64,000 nucleotides of DNA from CAWDCV01 sp963728125 (GTDB taxonomy: Bacteria > Actinomycetota > Actinomycetes > CAWDCV01). The notes beneath the pieces are model-generated. The model was given only the letters and a program-made list of their open reading frames with translations. It did no database searches and had not been told where the DNA came from. The translations under genes and the position numbers were made by a program. How positions within the stretch are numbered: the first letter of the stretch is position 1; each line of letters begins with the position of its first letter. Positions 51,913 through 60,611 of this stretch are shown here, in pieces. The DNA lies in the NCBI GenBank assembly GCA_963728125.1, contig CAVSIZ010000017.1:46879-110878 (forward strand), given 5' to 3'.

Positions 51913-53133
51913 GTGATGTGCGCGGCGGGGCCTGGCTATCGTTCCGGTGTGCGCGACCGCGCCGCGGAGATGTTGAACGACCTGCCGGCTGCAGCGCGCC
52001 TGGCCGCACCTGACGACCTCCCATCGTTCTTCACCGCCCACGGCCGGGCGCTCGGCGCCGACAATGTGACGCTCTACCTGGTCGACCACGAGCAGTACCT
52101 ACTGGTGCCGCTGCCCGTTCCCGCTGGCCCTTCCCGACCGCCGCAACCCATTCAGACGAGCCTGGCAGGCCGTTGCTTTTCCCGATTGCAGGCGCAGAAG
52201 TCGGACGGGGGGCGGCGGCTATGGGTGCCCGTGCTCGACGGGTTAGAGCGGCTCGGGGTTCTCGAGCTCGAATTCCCCACCAAAGGCGACCGAGCGGACG
52301 ACCGCCAAGTACACGCGTTCGCCGCTCTCATCGCGGACACCGTCGTGGCGAAGAGCGCCTACGGCGACCTGTTCCACAAGGTACGACGACAGCAACCGAT
52401 GTCGCTGGCCGCGGAGATCGCGTGGAACCTGCTCCCGCCCCTGACCTTCGGCACCGACCGACTGGTCATCTCAGCGGTGCTCGCACCCGCATACGACGTC
52501 GGTGGAGACAGCTTCGACTACGCCGTCGACGCAACCACCGCGCGCTTTGCGGTGTTCGACGCGATGGGACACGGGATCGACGCCGGGTGGCTCGCCACCG
52601 TCGCGATCGGCGCCTACCGCAACGGTCGCCGGCATGAACTCGACCTGCCCAACACAGTCGACGCGATCCACACCGCGCTCAACACGCAATTTGACGGCGA
52701 ACGGTTCGTCACAGCCGTCCTCGCCGAACTGGATCTTGCCTCCGGGCTGCTCGCCTGGCATTGCGCCGGCCATCCTGCGCCGCTGCTGCTGCGCCGCGGC
52801 CGCGCGATCAACACCCTGGACGGCGGCCGCGGCCTGCCGCTCGGGCTAGGCCAAGCCGCCGACATCGCTGAGGAGCGGCTCGAGCCAGGCGATCGGCTCT
52901 TGCTGTTCACCGATGGAGTCACCGAGGCCCGCTCCGCCGACGGACAGTTCTTCGGGCTCGACCGGCTCACCGATCTCGTGGCCCGCGAGGACGCGGCCGG
53001 ATTGCCCGCACCGGAGACCATGCGCCGGCTCATGCACGCGATCCTCGCCCACGTGAACGGCGACCTGCGCGACGACGCCACCATCATGCTCGTGGAATGG
53101 CAAGGCCACGGCGCACAACGCATAACCCCCTAA
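51913..53133 (+). CDS. SpoIIE (PP2C)-family serine phosphatase with a GAF-like N-terminus
   Basis: Residues 40-150 or so form a divergent GAF-like sensor (GADNVTLYLVDHEQYLLVPL). The phosphatase domain at about 185-400 has YDVGGDSFDYAVD, FDAMGHGIDAGW, WHCAGHPAPLLL, LLFTDGVTEARSADG and LRDDATIMLVEW. All metal-binding acids are present. It lies about 2.4 kb downstream of the first phosphatase and could feed the same STAS protein or another. The start is uncertain among GTG 51913, ATG 51916 and GTG 51949. Confidence 0.9.
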   Translation: MMCAAGPGYRSGVRDRAAEMLNDLPAAARLAAPDDLPSFFTAHGRALGADNVTLYLVDHEQYLLVPLPVPAGPSRPPQPIQTSLAGRCFSRLQAQKSDGGRRLWVPVLDGLERLGVLELEFPTKGDRADDRQVHAFAALIADTVVAKSAYGDLFHKVRRQQPMSLAAEIAWNLLPPLTFGTDRLVISAVLAPAYDVGGDSFDYAVDATTARFAVFDAMGHGIDAGWLATVAIGAYRNGRRHELDLPNTVDAIHTALNTQFDGERFVTAVLAELDLASGLLAWHCAGHPAPLLLRRGRAINTLDGGRGLPLGLGQAADIAEERLEPGDRLLLFTDGVTEARSADGQFFGLDRLTDLVAREDAAGLPAPETMRRLMHAILAHVNGDLRDDATIMLVEWQGHGAQRITP

Positions 53134-53326
53134 CACCCACGCACTCCCCCACCGCGGAACATGCTGCGGAGCTGCTGGGCCCACGTTGTATGACACCGAG
53201 GCCAGGGTTCGTGGCCGCGGGACCGGAAGCGGCCTGCGCGGTTATCGCCGCCGATGTCGCGTTCGACGGTGAACGTGAATTGCCCGGCGGCACGCCGGTC
53301 CTGGCAGACGGCGCGGTCGAGCAGGC

Positions 53327-53431
53327 TTGATTCGCGCCGTTCGACAGCTCGCCAAGCGCGGCGTGGACATCATCGAGATCATGGTCAGTGGCGGCCTGAT
53401 GACAGTCGGGCACCACATCCCATCCGGTTGA
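53327..53431 (+). pseudogene. Fragment of an imidazolonepropionase-like amidohydrolase
   Basis: A 34-codon piece reads GLIRAVRQLAKRGVDIIEIM, VSGGLMTVG, matching the GADxIKxMxSGGxMT segment of these metal hydrolases. The flanks carry no further matching sequence, so it is an isolated relic. Confidence 0.5.
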
Positions 53432-53870
53432 AAAACGCTGGATGCCCAGGCCCGTGGTACTCCGGCGCCTCGCCCGAGGGTGCTGATCCTCGAAAGCAGC
53501 CGGTTCACCGATATCAGCGCTCATCACACGCCGCTGACCGTGGTCGCCCGCGGGCCGCCAGGACCGTCCGCGGCATTAGGCCGTTCTCGGAAGGCCAATC
53601 GGTGAGGATCAACGGCTCGGTCTGGAATATCGCCATTGGCCTGCCGAACTGTGCGGTGGCATCCCTGCTCGGCCATCCCATCCACGGTGAGGGACGACCG
53701 GTGCCGAGGGTGGCGACCCGGTGACGTGACGACGCCGAAAGAGTCGACGATGATCAGCCATCACGCGGCCTCAGGGGCACTACGCCAGGCTTCTGATCCG
53801 AGCATGGGTCGAGCCGTCAACGCCGGCCGCACTCCGGGGCGCGGCTGTTCCCGGTCGAGGCGGAGAAGGC
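53432..53870. other. About 440 nt without a supported gene
   Basis: One rightward stretch near 53590-53700 (SVRINGSVWNIAIGLPNCAV) looks translated but matches nothing I can name. Confidence 0.4.
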
Positions 53871-53999
53871 GGCATCGTGTGTTATGTCCTGCACGAATTA
53901 CTTGGCTGGCCGCACGTGCGTTGCTATATCGACGCCTGGGACCAATATGGGGCGCTCAGTGTCGTTCCCGTCAAGGCCGATGCACGGAGGTGCTCATGA
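53871..53999 (+). pseudogene. C-terminal remnant of a thiosulfate sulfurtransferase (rhodanese)
   Basis: The frame reads YVLHELLGWPHVRCYIDAWD, QYGALSVVPVKAD, matching the rhodanese C-terminal motif (LLGYxHVRxYDGSWxEWG). The catalytic Cys loop lies upstream in the family and is lost here. Its stop overlaps the start of the DUF2243 gene (TCATGA), as if the two were once translationally coupled. Confidence 0.6.
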
Positions 54000-54571
54000 C
54001 AGCGACGTCCCCTCCTCCTACGGGCGCGCCTTCAGAACCGTCCCGTGACGACATGCGTGGCCCTGCCCGCACCCCTGCGCTGCTGCTCGGACTGGGTCTC
54101 GGCGGGTTCATCGACGGGATCGTGCTCCACCAGATCCTTCAGTGGCACCACATGATCAGCCACACGCAAGGACATCCGGTGACCACTGTCGCCGGGTTGG
54201 AGGCAAACACATTGGCGGATGGGTTCTTCCACATCGCTGCATGGCTGCTCGTGGTGGTTGGAAGCACGTTGCTGGTCGTCGCCTGGCGACAAGGCCGCCG
54301 CGCTCCTTCCTGGCGCTACCACATCGGCCTGCTCCTGACCGGGTGGGGCATCTTCAACGTCGTCGAAGGCATCATTGACCATCAGATTCTCGGAATCCAT
54401 CACCTGCGCGACGACCTCGGCGCGCCGCTCTCGTGGGATATCGGGTTTCTGTTGTTCGGTGCCCTGCTCATTGCCGGCGGATGGGCACTGCACAAGTCCG
54501 GCTCTGGTGGCCTGCCGGGGCTACTCAGTCCGCCTCGCTCCGCAGCTGAGAGACGAAGTCGGCGAGATTGA
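53996..54571 (+). CDS. DUF2243 membrane protein
   Basis: A 191-aa integral membrane protein with four helices: LLLGLGLGGFIDGIVLHQIL, FFHIAAWLLVVVGSTLLVVA, YHIGLLLTGWGIFNVVEGII and SWDIGFLLFGALLIAGGWAL. Conserved His motifs (HQILQWHHM, DHQILGIHHLR) are the family signature and may bind metal or heme. ATG 53996 follows GGAGG by 5 nt. Confidence 0.88.
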   Translation: MTATSPPPTGAPSEPSRDDMRGPARTPALLLGLGLGGFIDGIVLHQILQWHHMISHTQGHPVTTVAGLEANTLADGFFHIAAWLLVVVGSTLLVVAWRQGRRAPSWRYHIGLLLTGWGIFNVVEGIIDHQILGIHHLRDDLGAPLSWDIGFLLFGALLIAGGWALHKSGSGGLPGLLSPPRSAAERRSRRD

Positions 54572-55162
54572 CGCCCGGCCCGCCTGACCGGCCAGCGCGC
54601 GACTCACCTCATCTGGACCATTTCTGCCAGGCCAAACGACGCCTTCGTCACAGCTCGGAGGAGCACCACGAGAGACCGCCGGTGGCTCACCAGCATGCTG
54701 GCCGCGGCCCCCGTGCCCGACTCCTGGCGTCCAGCATCATGCGGGGCAGTGACTGGTTCGAACGCCACGCCGTCAGGCGACGCAGTTCTCGTGTTGAACC
54801 CGCCTGGACCAGGACGTCCTCGAGCGCCGAAGCAGCCCATCGTGGCGGCTCGTCGCGGTGCGGCGCGCGTTGGTCGGTAGCGCACACGAGCCGGATTGGT
54901 GACGACGGCGTCGGCAGCCGACTTGTGTGGCTGTGCAGAAGGCGTTGAGCGCGATGGCGTCTGATGACTGGCAGCGATGGGCCAGGCCAGCCCGAGCCGG
55001 AAATGACGTGGCTGGCGAGTGAGGCCCTCCGTACCCTCGACCGCTGTGGAGAACCGCAGCCCGATCATTCGGTTCGGGATCACGACGGACGGCAGGCGGT
55101 CGTCCTACTGGCGCGTGCGCGCGGGGTGAACCAGCCGGAGCTGTTCCTCGAGCGCGAGGGGT
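54572..55162. other. 590-nt stretch without a supported gene
   Basis: Open frames on both strands are low-complexity Arg/Ala/Pro sequence without domains. Confidence 0.5.
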
Positions 55163-55522
55163 ACGGGTCCGAGCTGGCACTTCAGCCTGCACGCGTCCGG
55201 ACAGTGGCACATGAAGGAGTCCGGCAAGCCACCCGTCACGTGGAACGCCGCCGAGGTGGTTCCCGGCTACACCCGAGCCGTCGCCATCGTGCAGCCGGTG
55301 GCAGTGGCGCACCGCGACGATCCGACCTCGGAGGACGTCGTGCTCGTTCCGTGTCGAGGCGGAGCCGATCCGACGGTCTTCAGCCTGTTCATTGAGCGTC
55401 CGGGCGGCAACCTCGACGGCTGGCCCGGCAAGAACGCTGAGCGCACGACCTTCGTCGGGCGGGTCGCGCTCGCTGGCGGTGCGGGGATCTGCTGCGTCGT
55501 CGCCCTGCAGGCACCGCTGTAG
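55163..55522 (+). pseudogene. Hypothetical gene lacking its 5' end
   Basis: Coding-like sequence SWHFSLHASGQWHMKESGKP, YTRAVAIVQPVAVAHRDDPT, TVFSLFIERPGGNLDGWPGK. The earliest start in frame (ATG 55211) is internal to this character, and the upstream frame switches, so the start was probably lost. The family is unknown; the pattern KxSLHxSGxWH recalls element-borne hypothetical proteins. Confidence 0.45.
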
Positions 55523-55568
55523 CCCGGCAGGTGGTCGGCCGCGACCGAGCGATGACGAGCTGCGCCAG

Positions 55569-55700
55569 ATGCGGGAGTGGGCGGTGAACGGCGTGCTGGT
55601 GATGACGGTCATCGGCGAGCTCAGTGACGGCGCGATCGCGCTGATCGACCTTCGTGCCGATTCGAGCGTGGTGGCGACGATCGACAGCGCCTTGTCGTGA
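55569..55700 (+). CDS. Small hypothetical ORF (43 aa)
   Basis: It begins MREWAVNGVLVMTVIGELSD and continues GAIALIDLRADSSVVATID. It may be the tail of a larger decayed gene, since the frame is open upstream to 55392 with related composition. No family. Confidence 0.3.
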   Translation: MREWAVNGVLVMTVIGELSDGAIALIDLRADSSVVATIDSALS

Positions 55701-55778
55701 CGGCACCGGGCGCCGATGGAGTCTCGCGGGGGCACGCGAGAAGGCGATTTGACCGCGGAACTCACTCGAGACGCTGTT

Positions 55779-56335
55779 TCAGCAGGTCGGAGCCACCTGG
55801 TGCGGCGTTCCTGTATTCACGTACGCGTCGGCTACCCAGCCGGCCGTGCCGCCATAGTCCACCAGGTCCCACAGATCGCTTGGCGTACGACCGCCGTTGA
55901 CGAACCGGCCACGCTCCTGGCAGAGGATGGTCACGGTTGCTCCCTCGGGCACAGTCAGGAACCTCGACGACGCGTACGGATTGCTGTTCATGTTGAGCCC
56001 GACACCGCCGGTCCACGCGACTGGAGCGGAGTCGCCCCGGTCGGGCCGACATCCGGCAGGACAGTGGGCTGCCCGCTGTTCGGGCCGTCCTGGCTGTCGA
56101 GGATCTGACCACTGGTCGCGATCCAAAGCAGAAACTCGCTCGAACCCCGCCGCCCGCTTGACGAACACCTGGACAGCATGCCAACCACCCTGCCCTTCGG
56201 GTTCGGGGCCGACCTTGTGAACGGCCTCACAAGGTCCCATGGTGATCGACGAGCAGCTGCGCGGCTGCCCGGTTCAGGCTGTCGTTCCGATCTCGTGCTG
56301 TCAGGCCTGTGGTCGGATCGCCAGGCAACCCCCAC
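55779..56335 (-). pseudogene. Decayed secreted protein with a bacterial SH3 domain
   Basis: The C-terminus is a clear SH3b-like domain: NSNPYASSRFLTVPEGATVT, ILCQERGRFVNGGRTPSDLW, YGGTAGWVADAYVNTG. Upstream, another frame carries GQILDSQDGPNSGQPTVLPD, so a frameshift lies near 56010-56050. The parent was probably a cell-wall hydrolase or inhibitor-like secreted protein. Confidence 0.55.
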
Positions 56336-56532
56336 CGGGACGGTCCTCGTTTCGGGGTGATGAGCGGGCAGGCCGGGCGCCTCGTGACTGTCTACGGCCC
56401 GGTGCCGACGTAGTGTCGAGGCCGATTCCGTCGCATCGTCGCTGATCCGCGCCGGTTGCTCGCGATTCCGGCCGGTTGTCGTCCTCAGCTTGCGGATCCA
56501 TCGACGTCACAGCCCATACGTACCCTGCCAGG

Positions 56533-56716
56533 GTGGCGCTCGGCAAGTGCCGGTACTGCGGAGACGTCGCTGTCGTGGCGGCAACGGTCCGATGCCGACT
56601 ACTGCTCGGATCAGTGCCGCGTTACCGCGTATAGAGCCTCGCAGAGTCCGGTCGAAGTCAGTCTTGTCCGGGCGCGTAGCGCGTGGGCAGTGATCCCGAG
56701 GACCAGGTGTACCTGA
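56533..56716 (+). pseudogene. Frameshifted zinc-ribbon protein
   Basis: VALGKCRYCGD in one frame is followed in the next by RSDADYCSDQCRVTAYRA. Joined, they give CxxCG...YCSxxCRVxAyRA, the small zinc finger common on actinobacterial mobile elements. The shift lies around 56565-56580. Confidence 0.5.
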
Positions 56717-56868
56717 CGACGTGGTCGAGGCCTGTCCGATGTGACGAGTGCTCGTCCTTTACGCTCCATGGCGTCAAGATCATGAACGACGCGCTCTGGC
56801 GCGAGTGGCTCGCCTGCTCTGCGTGCTGGAGGCAGCGACGGCTACAAGCCGGTCCCCAGCCACGTTAA
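56683..56868 (+). CDS. Small protein with two CxxC pairs
   Basis: A 61-aa frame (GTG start) with RCDECSSFTLHGVKIM and LACSACWRQRR, i.e. CxxC-x(n)-CxxC as in a zinc ribbon. It overlaps the previous remnant. A good hairpin lies 88 nt downstream. Function unknown. Confidence 0.45.
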   Translation: MGSDPEDQVYLTTWSRPVRCDECSSFTLHGVKIMNDALWREWLACSACWRQRRLQAGPQPR

Positions 56869-56955
56869 ACCGGGATTCAAAGGCTCGTGCTTGGTCGTGA
56901 GATCCTTGGCGGCGAAGGTTTCGAGCGACATCGGGCTCGCTGTCCGTGCAAACGC

Positions 56956-56987
56956 GAGCGGCCCCCTGCGCGAACAGGAGGCCGCTC
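56956..56987 (+). terminator. Terminator hairpin before the membrane-protein gene
   Basis: GAGCGGCC (56956-56963) pairs with GGCCGCTC (56980-56987) and is followed by TTGACCCTCTTTA. This shape is common after phage and element genes of high-GC hosts. Confidence 0.65.
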
Positions 56988-57031
56988 TTGACCCTCTTTA
57001 GCCCGTGGAGACGAGTTGAGAGGGAACTGTC

Positions 57032-58458
57032 ATGACAGTGCGGGAGCAGCTTGATCGCGACAACTCCAAAACGCCATCACCGTCGAGCGGCTGGACGAAA
57101 GCCGTTGCCCTGGCGGCATTTGGGTTCGTCACGATCGTTACATTGATTGTCGGACCTTCCACGTGGCACAGCTTGTCCACGCGGGAGTGGGCGACGGTTT
57201 TCTGGGGATCAGTGCTACTCGTCGTCGCCATCGCGCATCCCGGTGTCCGGTCCGCGTTGGCGAAGTTTCTCCGGTCTCTTCCGGGCTTCTGGAAGGTCTG
57301 GATCGCCGTTCTCGCCCTACTCGGCTGGATGGTGGTGGTCCTCCATGTCGGTTACCGGCTGGGAATGTGGAACCGAGACCTGCTGAAGGACAGCATCGCT
57401 TGGTTCCTTGTGTACGGGTTCGCCACCGTATTCGCCGCCAGGAAGGCGCCAACGGAGGATCGCTACTTCCGTCGCGCGCTCGTGTCGGCGCTCAGTCTGA
57501 GTGCACTCATGCAGTTCTTTCTGAACCTGCACACCTTTTCCATCGTCGTTGAGGTGCTGCTTCAGCTGCTCGTTGCGTTTCTGGTGGCGATGAGTACGGT
57601 TGCAGCCGACCAATCGAGAACGATGGTCGTGAAGAAGCTGATGGACGGGCTCCTTGTCATCGTCGGAGTCTGGGTGATCGTGGGGACCGCGGTGGGTCTC
57701 TGGCAGTCGTGGCGCGGCATTGACCCGAAGCAGACCGGCCTCGCGTTCGCCTTCTCGATCTGGCTGCCCATCGCGATGCTTCCGTTCGTCTACGTGCTGG
57801 CCTTGACGCATGACGTACCCCGTGACGTTCCGACTCATGGCGTTCAGGAACGACGGACGGAAGCCGCCGCTGTCGGTGAGGGCCGCTGTCGTGTTCGGCC
57901 TCCACGGGAATCTCCGAGCCGTGAACGATCTGCCACAGCATGCGCGGCAGTACCAAGCCATCAGTCGCTCTCGTGGCTTCGCTGAAGCTCTGCATCACGT
58001 TCGTGAGTATCAGCGCGCGCGAGACCGATCGTCGGGAAGAACAGGAGATCGACGCTGCTCGTCTCGACTGGTATGCGGGAAACAAGGGCAAGCGAGCGGA
58101 TGGCACGTTGCTCGACCAACGAGAGTTCGAGGAGACCAAGGCCGCGCTCCGCTGGGTGGAGACGTGCCACCAAGGGTGGTACAAGGACCGCGGCGGCTAC
58201 CGAAAAGACCTCATGGATCTGCTCAATGACTTGACCCGGCAGGGACTCCCTCAGGACCACGGCATCACGATGCGAGTCCGAAAGGATGGGCAGTCGTGGT
58301 ACGCGTGGCGAAGAACTCCGAGCGGCTATGTCCTCGGCATCGGTGCGGACAAGGGACGGGGAAACCAATGGCTGTACGAGGGCTGGAATCCGCCGGCGGG
58401 CTTCCCCGGTAAGGACACCTCATGGAAGCTCTTCGACACTCCTCCAAATTGGAGGTGA
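57032..58458 (+). pseudogene. Large membrane protein with a soluble C-terminal domain, two frameshifts
   Basis: The first frame (from ATG 57032) encodes six or seven helices, e.g. AVALAAFGFVTIVTLIVGPS, VWIAVLALLGWMVVVLHVGY, LMDGLLVIVGVWVIVGTAVG. At about 57800 the coding character moves to the frame MTYPVTFRLMAFRNDGRKPP, and at about 58022 (CAGCGCGCGCGAG) to ARETDRREEQEIDAARLDWY and on to VRKDGQSWYAWRRTPSGYVL and DTSWKLFDTPPNWR at the stop (58458). Joined, it would be a protein of about 475 aa. I do not recognise the family. Whether the indels are biological or sequencing errors is open. Confidence 0.6.
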
Positions 58459-58543
58459 GCAGACCTCAAGGTGTCATGTGGATGACGGCGTGCGATGACG
58501 CTGCCGTCGCGCTCCGGGCTCGCCGCGCTCCCGGAATGCCTGC

Positions 58544-58991
58544 ATGTACCTCACCAGCTCGAACGAGGCTCACGGCCGTGCGAACAGGGTGCTCAAGGAC
58601 TTGCAGAGGCATAACAACAACAGCACGGCTTTGAGGACCGCCCTTCAATACGTGCGACCTCCTAGCCGGATCACCCGAACGATCGACGCCGAGACCGGAG
58701 GTCATCGGACACCGCAGTTCGAGACTTGGTGGGTCCATCGATCGTTCCGCCCAGCGTGCGATACAGGAGATGCGCAACGCCGAGCTGAAGGAGCTTCGCT
58801 CCGAAACGCGGGCGGCGGGACTTGTCAGCAGCCACGTCCACGAGGTCACCCGGTTCTTCGCCAGCGGTGCCTTCGTCGGTAAGCCCGTCCTCGAGACCCT
58901 CTGGGAGTACGAGCTGCAGGCGTTCGAGTTGATCGCGGAGGCGGAGATAAGACTGCTGGCTATTCGCCGGGGGCGTCGACGATCGGTGTGA
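58544..58991 (+). pseudogene. Hypothetical helical protein with one frameshift
   Basis: The first frame holds GRANRVLKDLQRHNNNSTAL and IDAETGGHRTPQFETWW. From about 58740 another frame continues RSAQRAIQEMRNAELKELRS, HVHEVTRFFASGAFVGKPVL, LWEYELQAFELIAEAEIRLL. Joining them needs a one-base change near 58735-58745. No family recognised. Confidence 0.4.
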
Positions 58992-59060
58992 TCCTGTGGA
59001 AGTGGCGCAAGATCGGACTCGTCGAGAAGGGCGTACGCCATGCCCGAGGACGAGCGCGGG

Positions 59061-60110
59061 TTAGTGGGCCTTGCTGCTTCGGTTTCTCCGCTTGGACTCG
59101 GTGACCGCGAGAGATTGATGGGGCTTATGGACGACGTCCTGCGGCTGCAGGGTGCTGACATCGGTGTTGGCTCCGCAGACGACGACCGCGACCCGTTCAC
59201 CCGATGAGGGGGTCCACGCTGCGCTGGTCAGCGCGGCCCAGGCGGTGGCTGCGCCGTGCTCGGCGACGATCCGGTAGTCCTGCCACAGCGCTGCACGGGC
59301 GGTGACAATGGCGTCGTCGTCGACCAGCACGCTGGTCGGCGTCGTGCGCGAGGCGACGTCGAAGGCGACGTTCCCGATTCGTCGAGCCCCGAGGGCGTCG
59401 GCCGCGACACCGGAGACGGCGACGTCGACCGGACGCCCCTCGCGCAGCGCTTCGTGCAAGGTCGGGGCGGTGACCGGCTCGACGGCGACGACGCGGGCTC
59501 GGCCGTCCAGCGCGGCGGCCACGCCAGCGAACAGGCCTCCTCCACCGACTGCGACGATGACGACGTCCAGCGCCGGGATGTCCTGGAGCAGCTCCTCGCC
59601 GATGACGCCCGCGCCAGCGGCGACATCGGGTTGGTCATAGGCATGGCAGAACAGCGCACCGGTGGTCTCGACGTGGGACATCGCCGCCTCGTACGCCTCG
59701 GCGTACTCAGCTCCGACCTGGTGCACCCGGGCGCCATACTGGCGCAGCCTCTCCACCTTCACCCGAGTGGCGGTGGTGGGCACGAACACGGTGGCGGGAA
59801 CTCCCAAGGCGGACGCGGCCCAGGCGTTGGCGAGCCCGGCGTTGCCTCCCGAGGCGGCCACGACCCCCACCATTGGGTTCATCTCTCCGCGCTCGTGGGC
59901 AGCCAGTTGGCGGTTCATCGCGCCGCGCGCCTTGAACACCCCGGTGTGCTGGAGGTGCTCGCACTTCAGCCACAGGGACGTGTCGCCACTGGCCGGACCT
60001 CGTCCCGAAGGACCCGACGTGGCGGGTGCCTCCGCCTGCAGCACCGGCGTGCGGCGCACCCAGCCGGCTGTGCGGCGCTGCGCGGCCAACACGTCATCGA
60101 GTGTGATCAC
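59061..60110 (-). CDS. Threonine dehydratase/serine racemase-like PLP enzyme
   Basis: A fold-type II PLP enzyme, 349 aa. The PLP Lys is in HTGVFKARGAMNR, the phosphate/substrate loop is ASGGNAGLANAWAA, and the glycine loop is VAVGGGGLFAGVAAAL. There is no ACT regulatory domain, so it resembles catabolic dehydratases or racemases rather than biosynthetic IlvA. GTG 60110 has AGGGA 6 nt upstream; the longer frame is unlike the family. It is the only intact metabolic enzyme in the right part of the element. Confidence 0.92.
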   Translation of the reverse strand: MITLDDVLAAQRRTAGWVRRTPVLQAEAPATSGPSGRGPASGDTSLWLKCEHLQHTGVFKARGAMNRQLAAHERGEMNPMVGVVAASGGNAGLANAWAASALGVPATVFVPTTATRVKVERLRQYGARVHQVGAEYAEAYEAAMSHVETTGALFCHAYDQPDVAAGAGVIGEELLQDIPALDVVIVAVGGGGLFAGVAAALDGRARVVAVEPVTAPTLHEALREGRPVDVAVSGVAADALGARRIGNVAFDVASRTTPTSVLVDDDAIVTARAALWQDYRIVAEHGAATAWAALTSAAWTPSSGERVAVVVCGANTDVSTLQPQDVVHKPHQSLAVTESKRRNRSSKAH

Positions 60111-60611
60111 AGAGGTCCCTGACACGCTCGTCGTAGTCGACCACTGCGACACCGTAGGCGTTGATGGGTCAGCGGAACGACATGAGGCGTCGCCCAACGA
60201 TTCCGCTGAGCGTTCCTCTTGCGCCACCTCTGCCCCAAGGCTGTCCTCGTTCCGAGCGAGTCACCCGGTCTGCTGGGTGGTGGCGCTGCAGCCAAGACCG
60301 AGCGATGGACACGTGCGCTGGGGGTCATGTCGGTTCGGCAAGTTATACGTCCATGGCCATGGACGGGCCAGCCGCTGCGAGCGGCTGTTCGGTGATGAAG
60401 GAGCCGGCGACCGAGCGCGGTCGCGAGAAGACCGCCGTTCGCCGCGGCGACCGGCGGACACGAGGCCCAGTGTCGTCAGCCTTGATGCGGCACGCCGGCA
60501 TCACTCCTGCGATGAGGACAGGTAGCGGGGTGACGATCGTCTATGTACCGGCGCACGAGGGGTCCTGATCACAAACCAGAAGGCGGCGATAGCGGTGAAT
60601 CGGCCCTGCCG
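60111..60611. other. About 500 nt without a supported gene
   Basis: Contains the palindrome at 60348-60365 and otherwise no coding signal I trust. Confidence 0.5.
60348..60365. promoter_or_regulatory. Perfect 18-bp palindrome
   Basis: CGTCCATGGCCATGGACG is fully self-complementary and follows GCAAGTTATA. It could be a regulator-binding site between the PLP enzyme and the mobilisation module, or chance. Confidence 0.35.
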
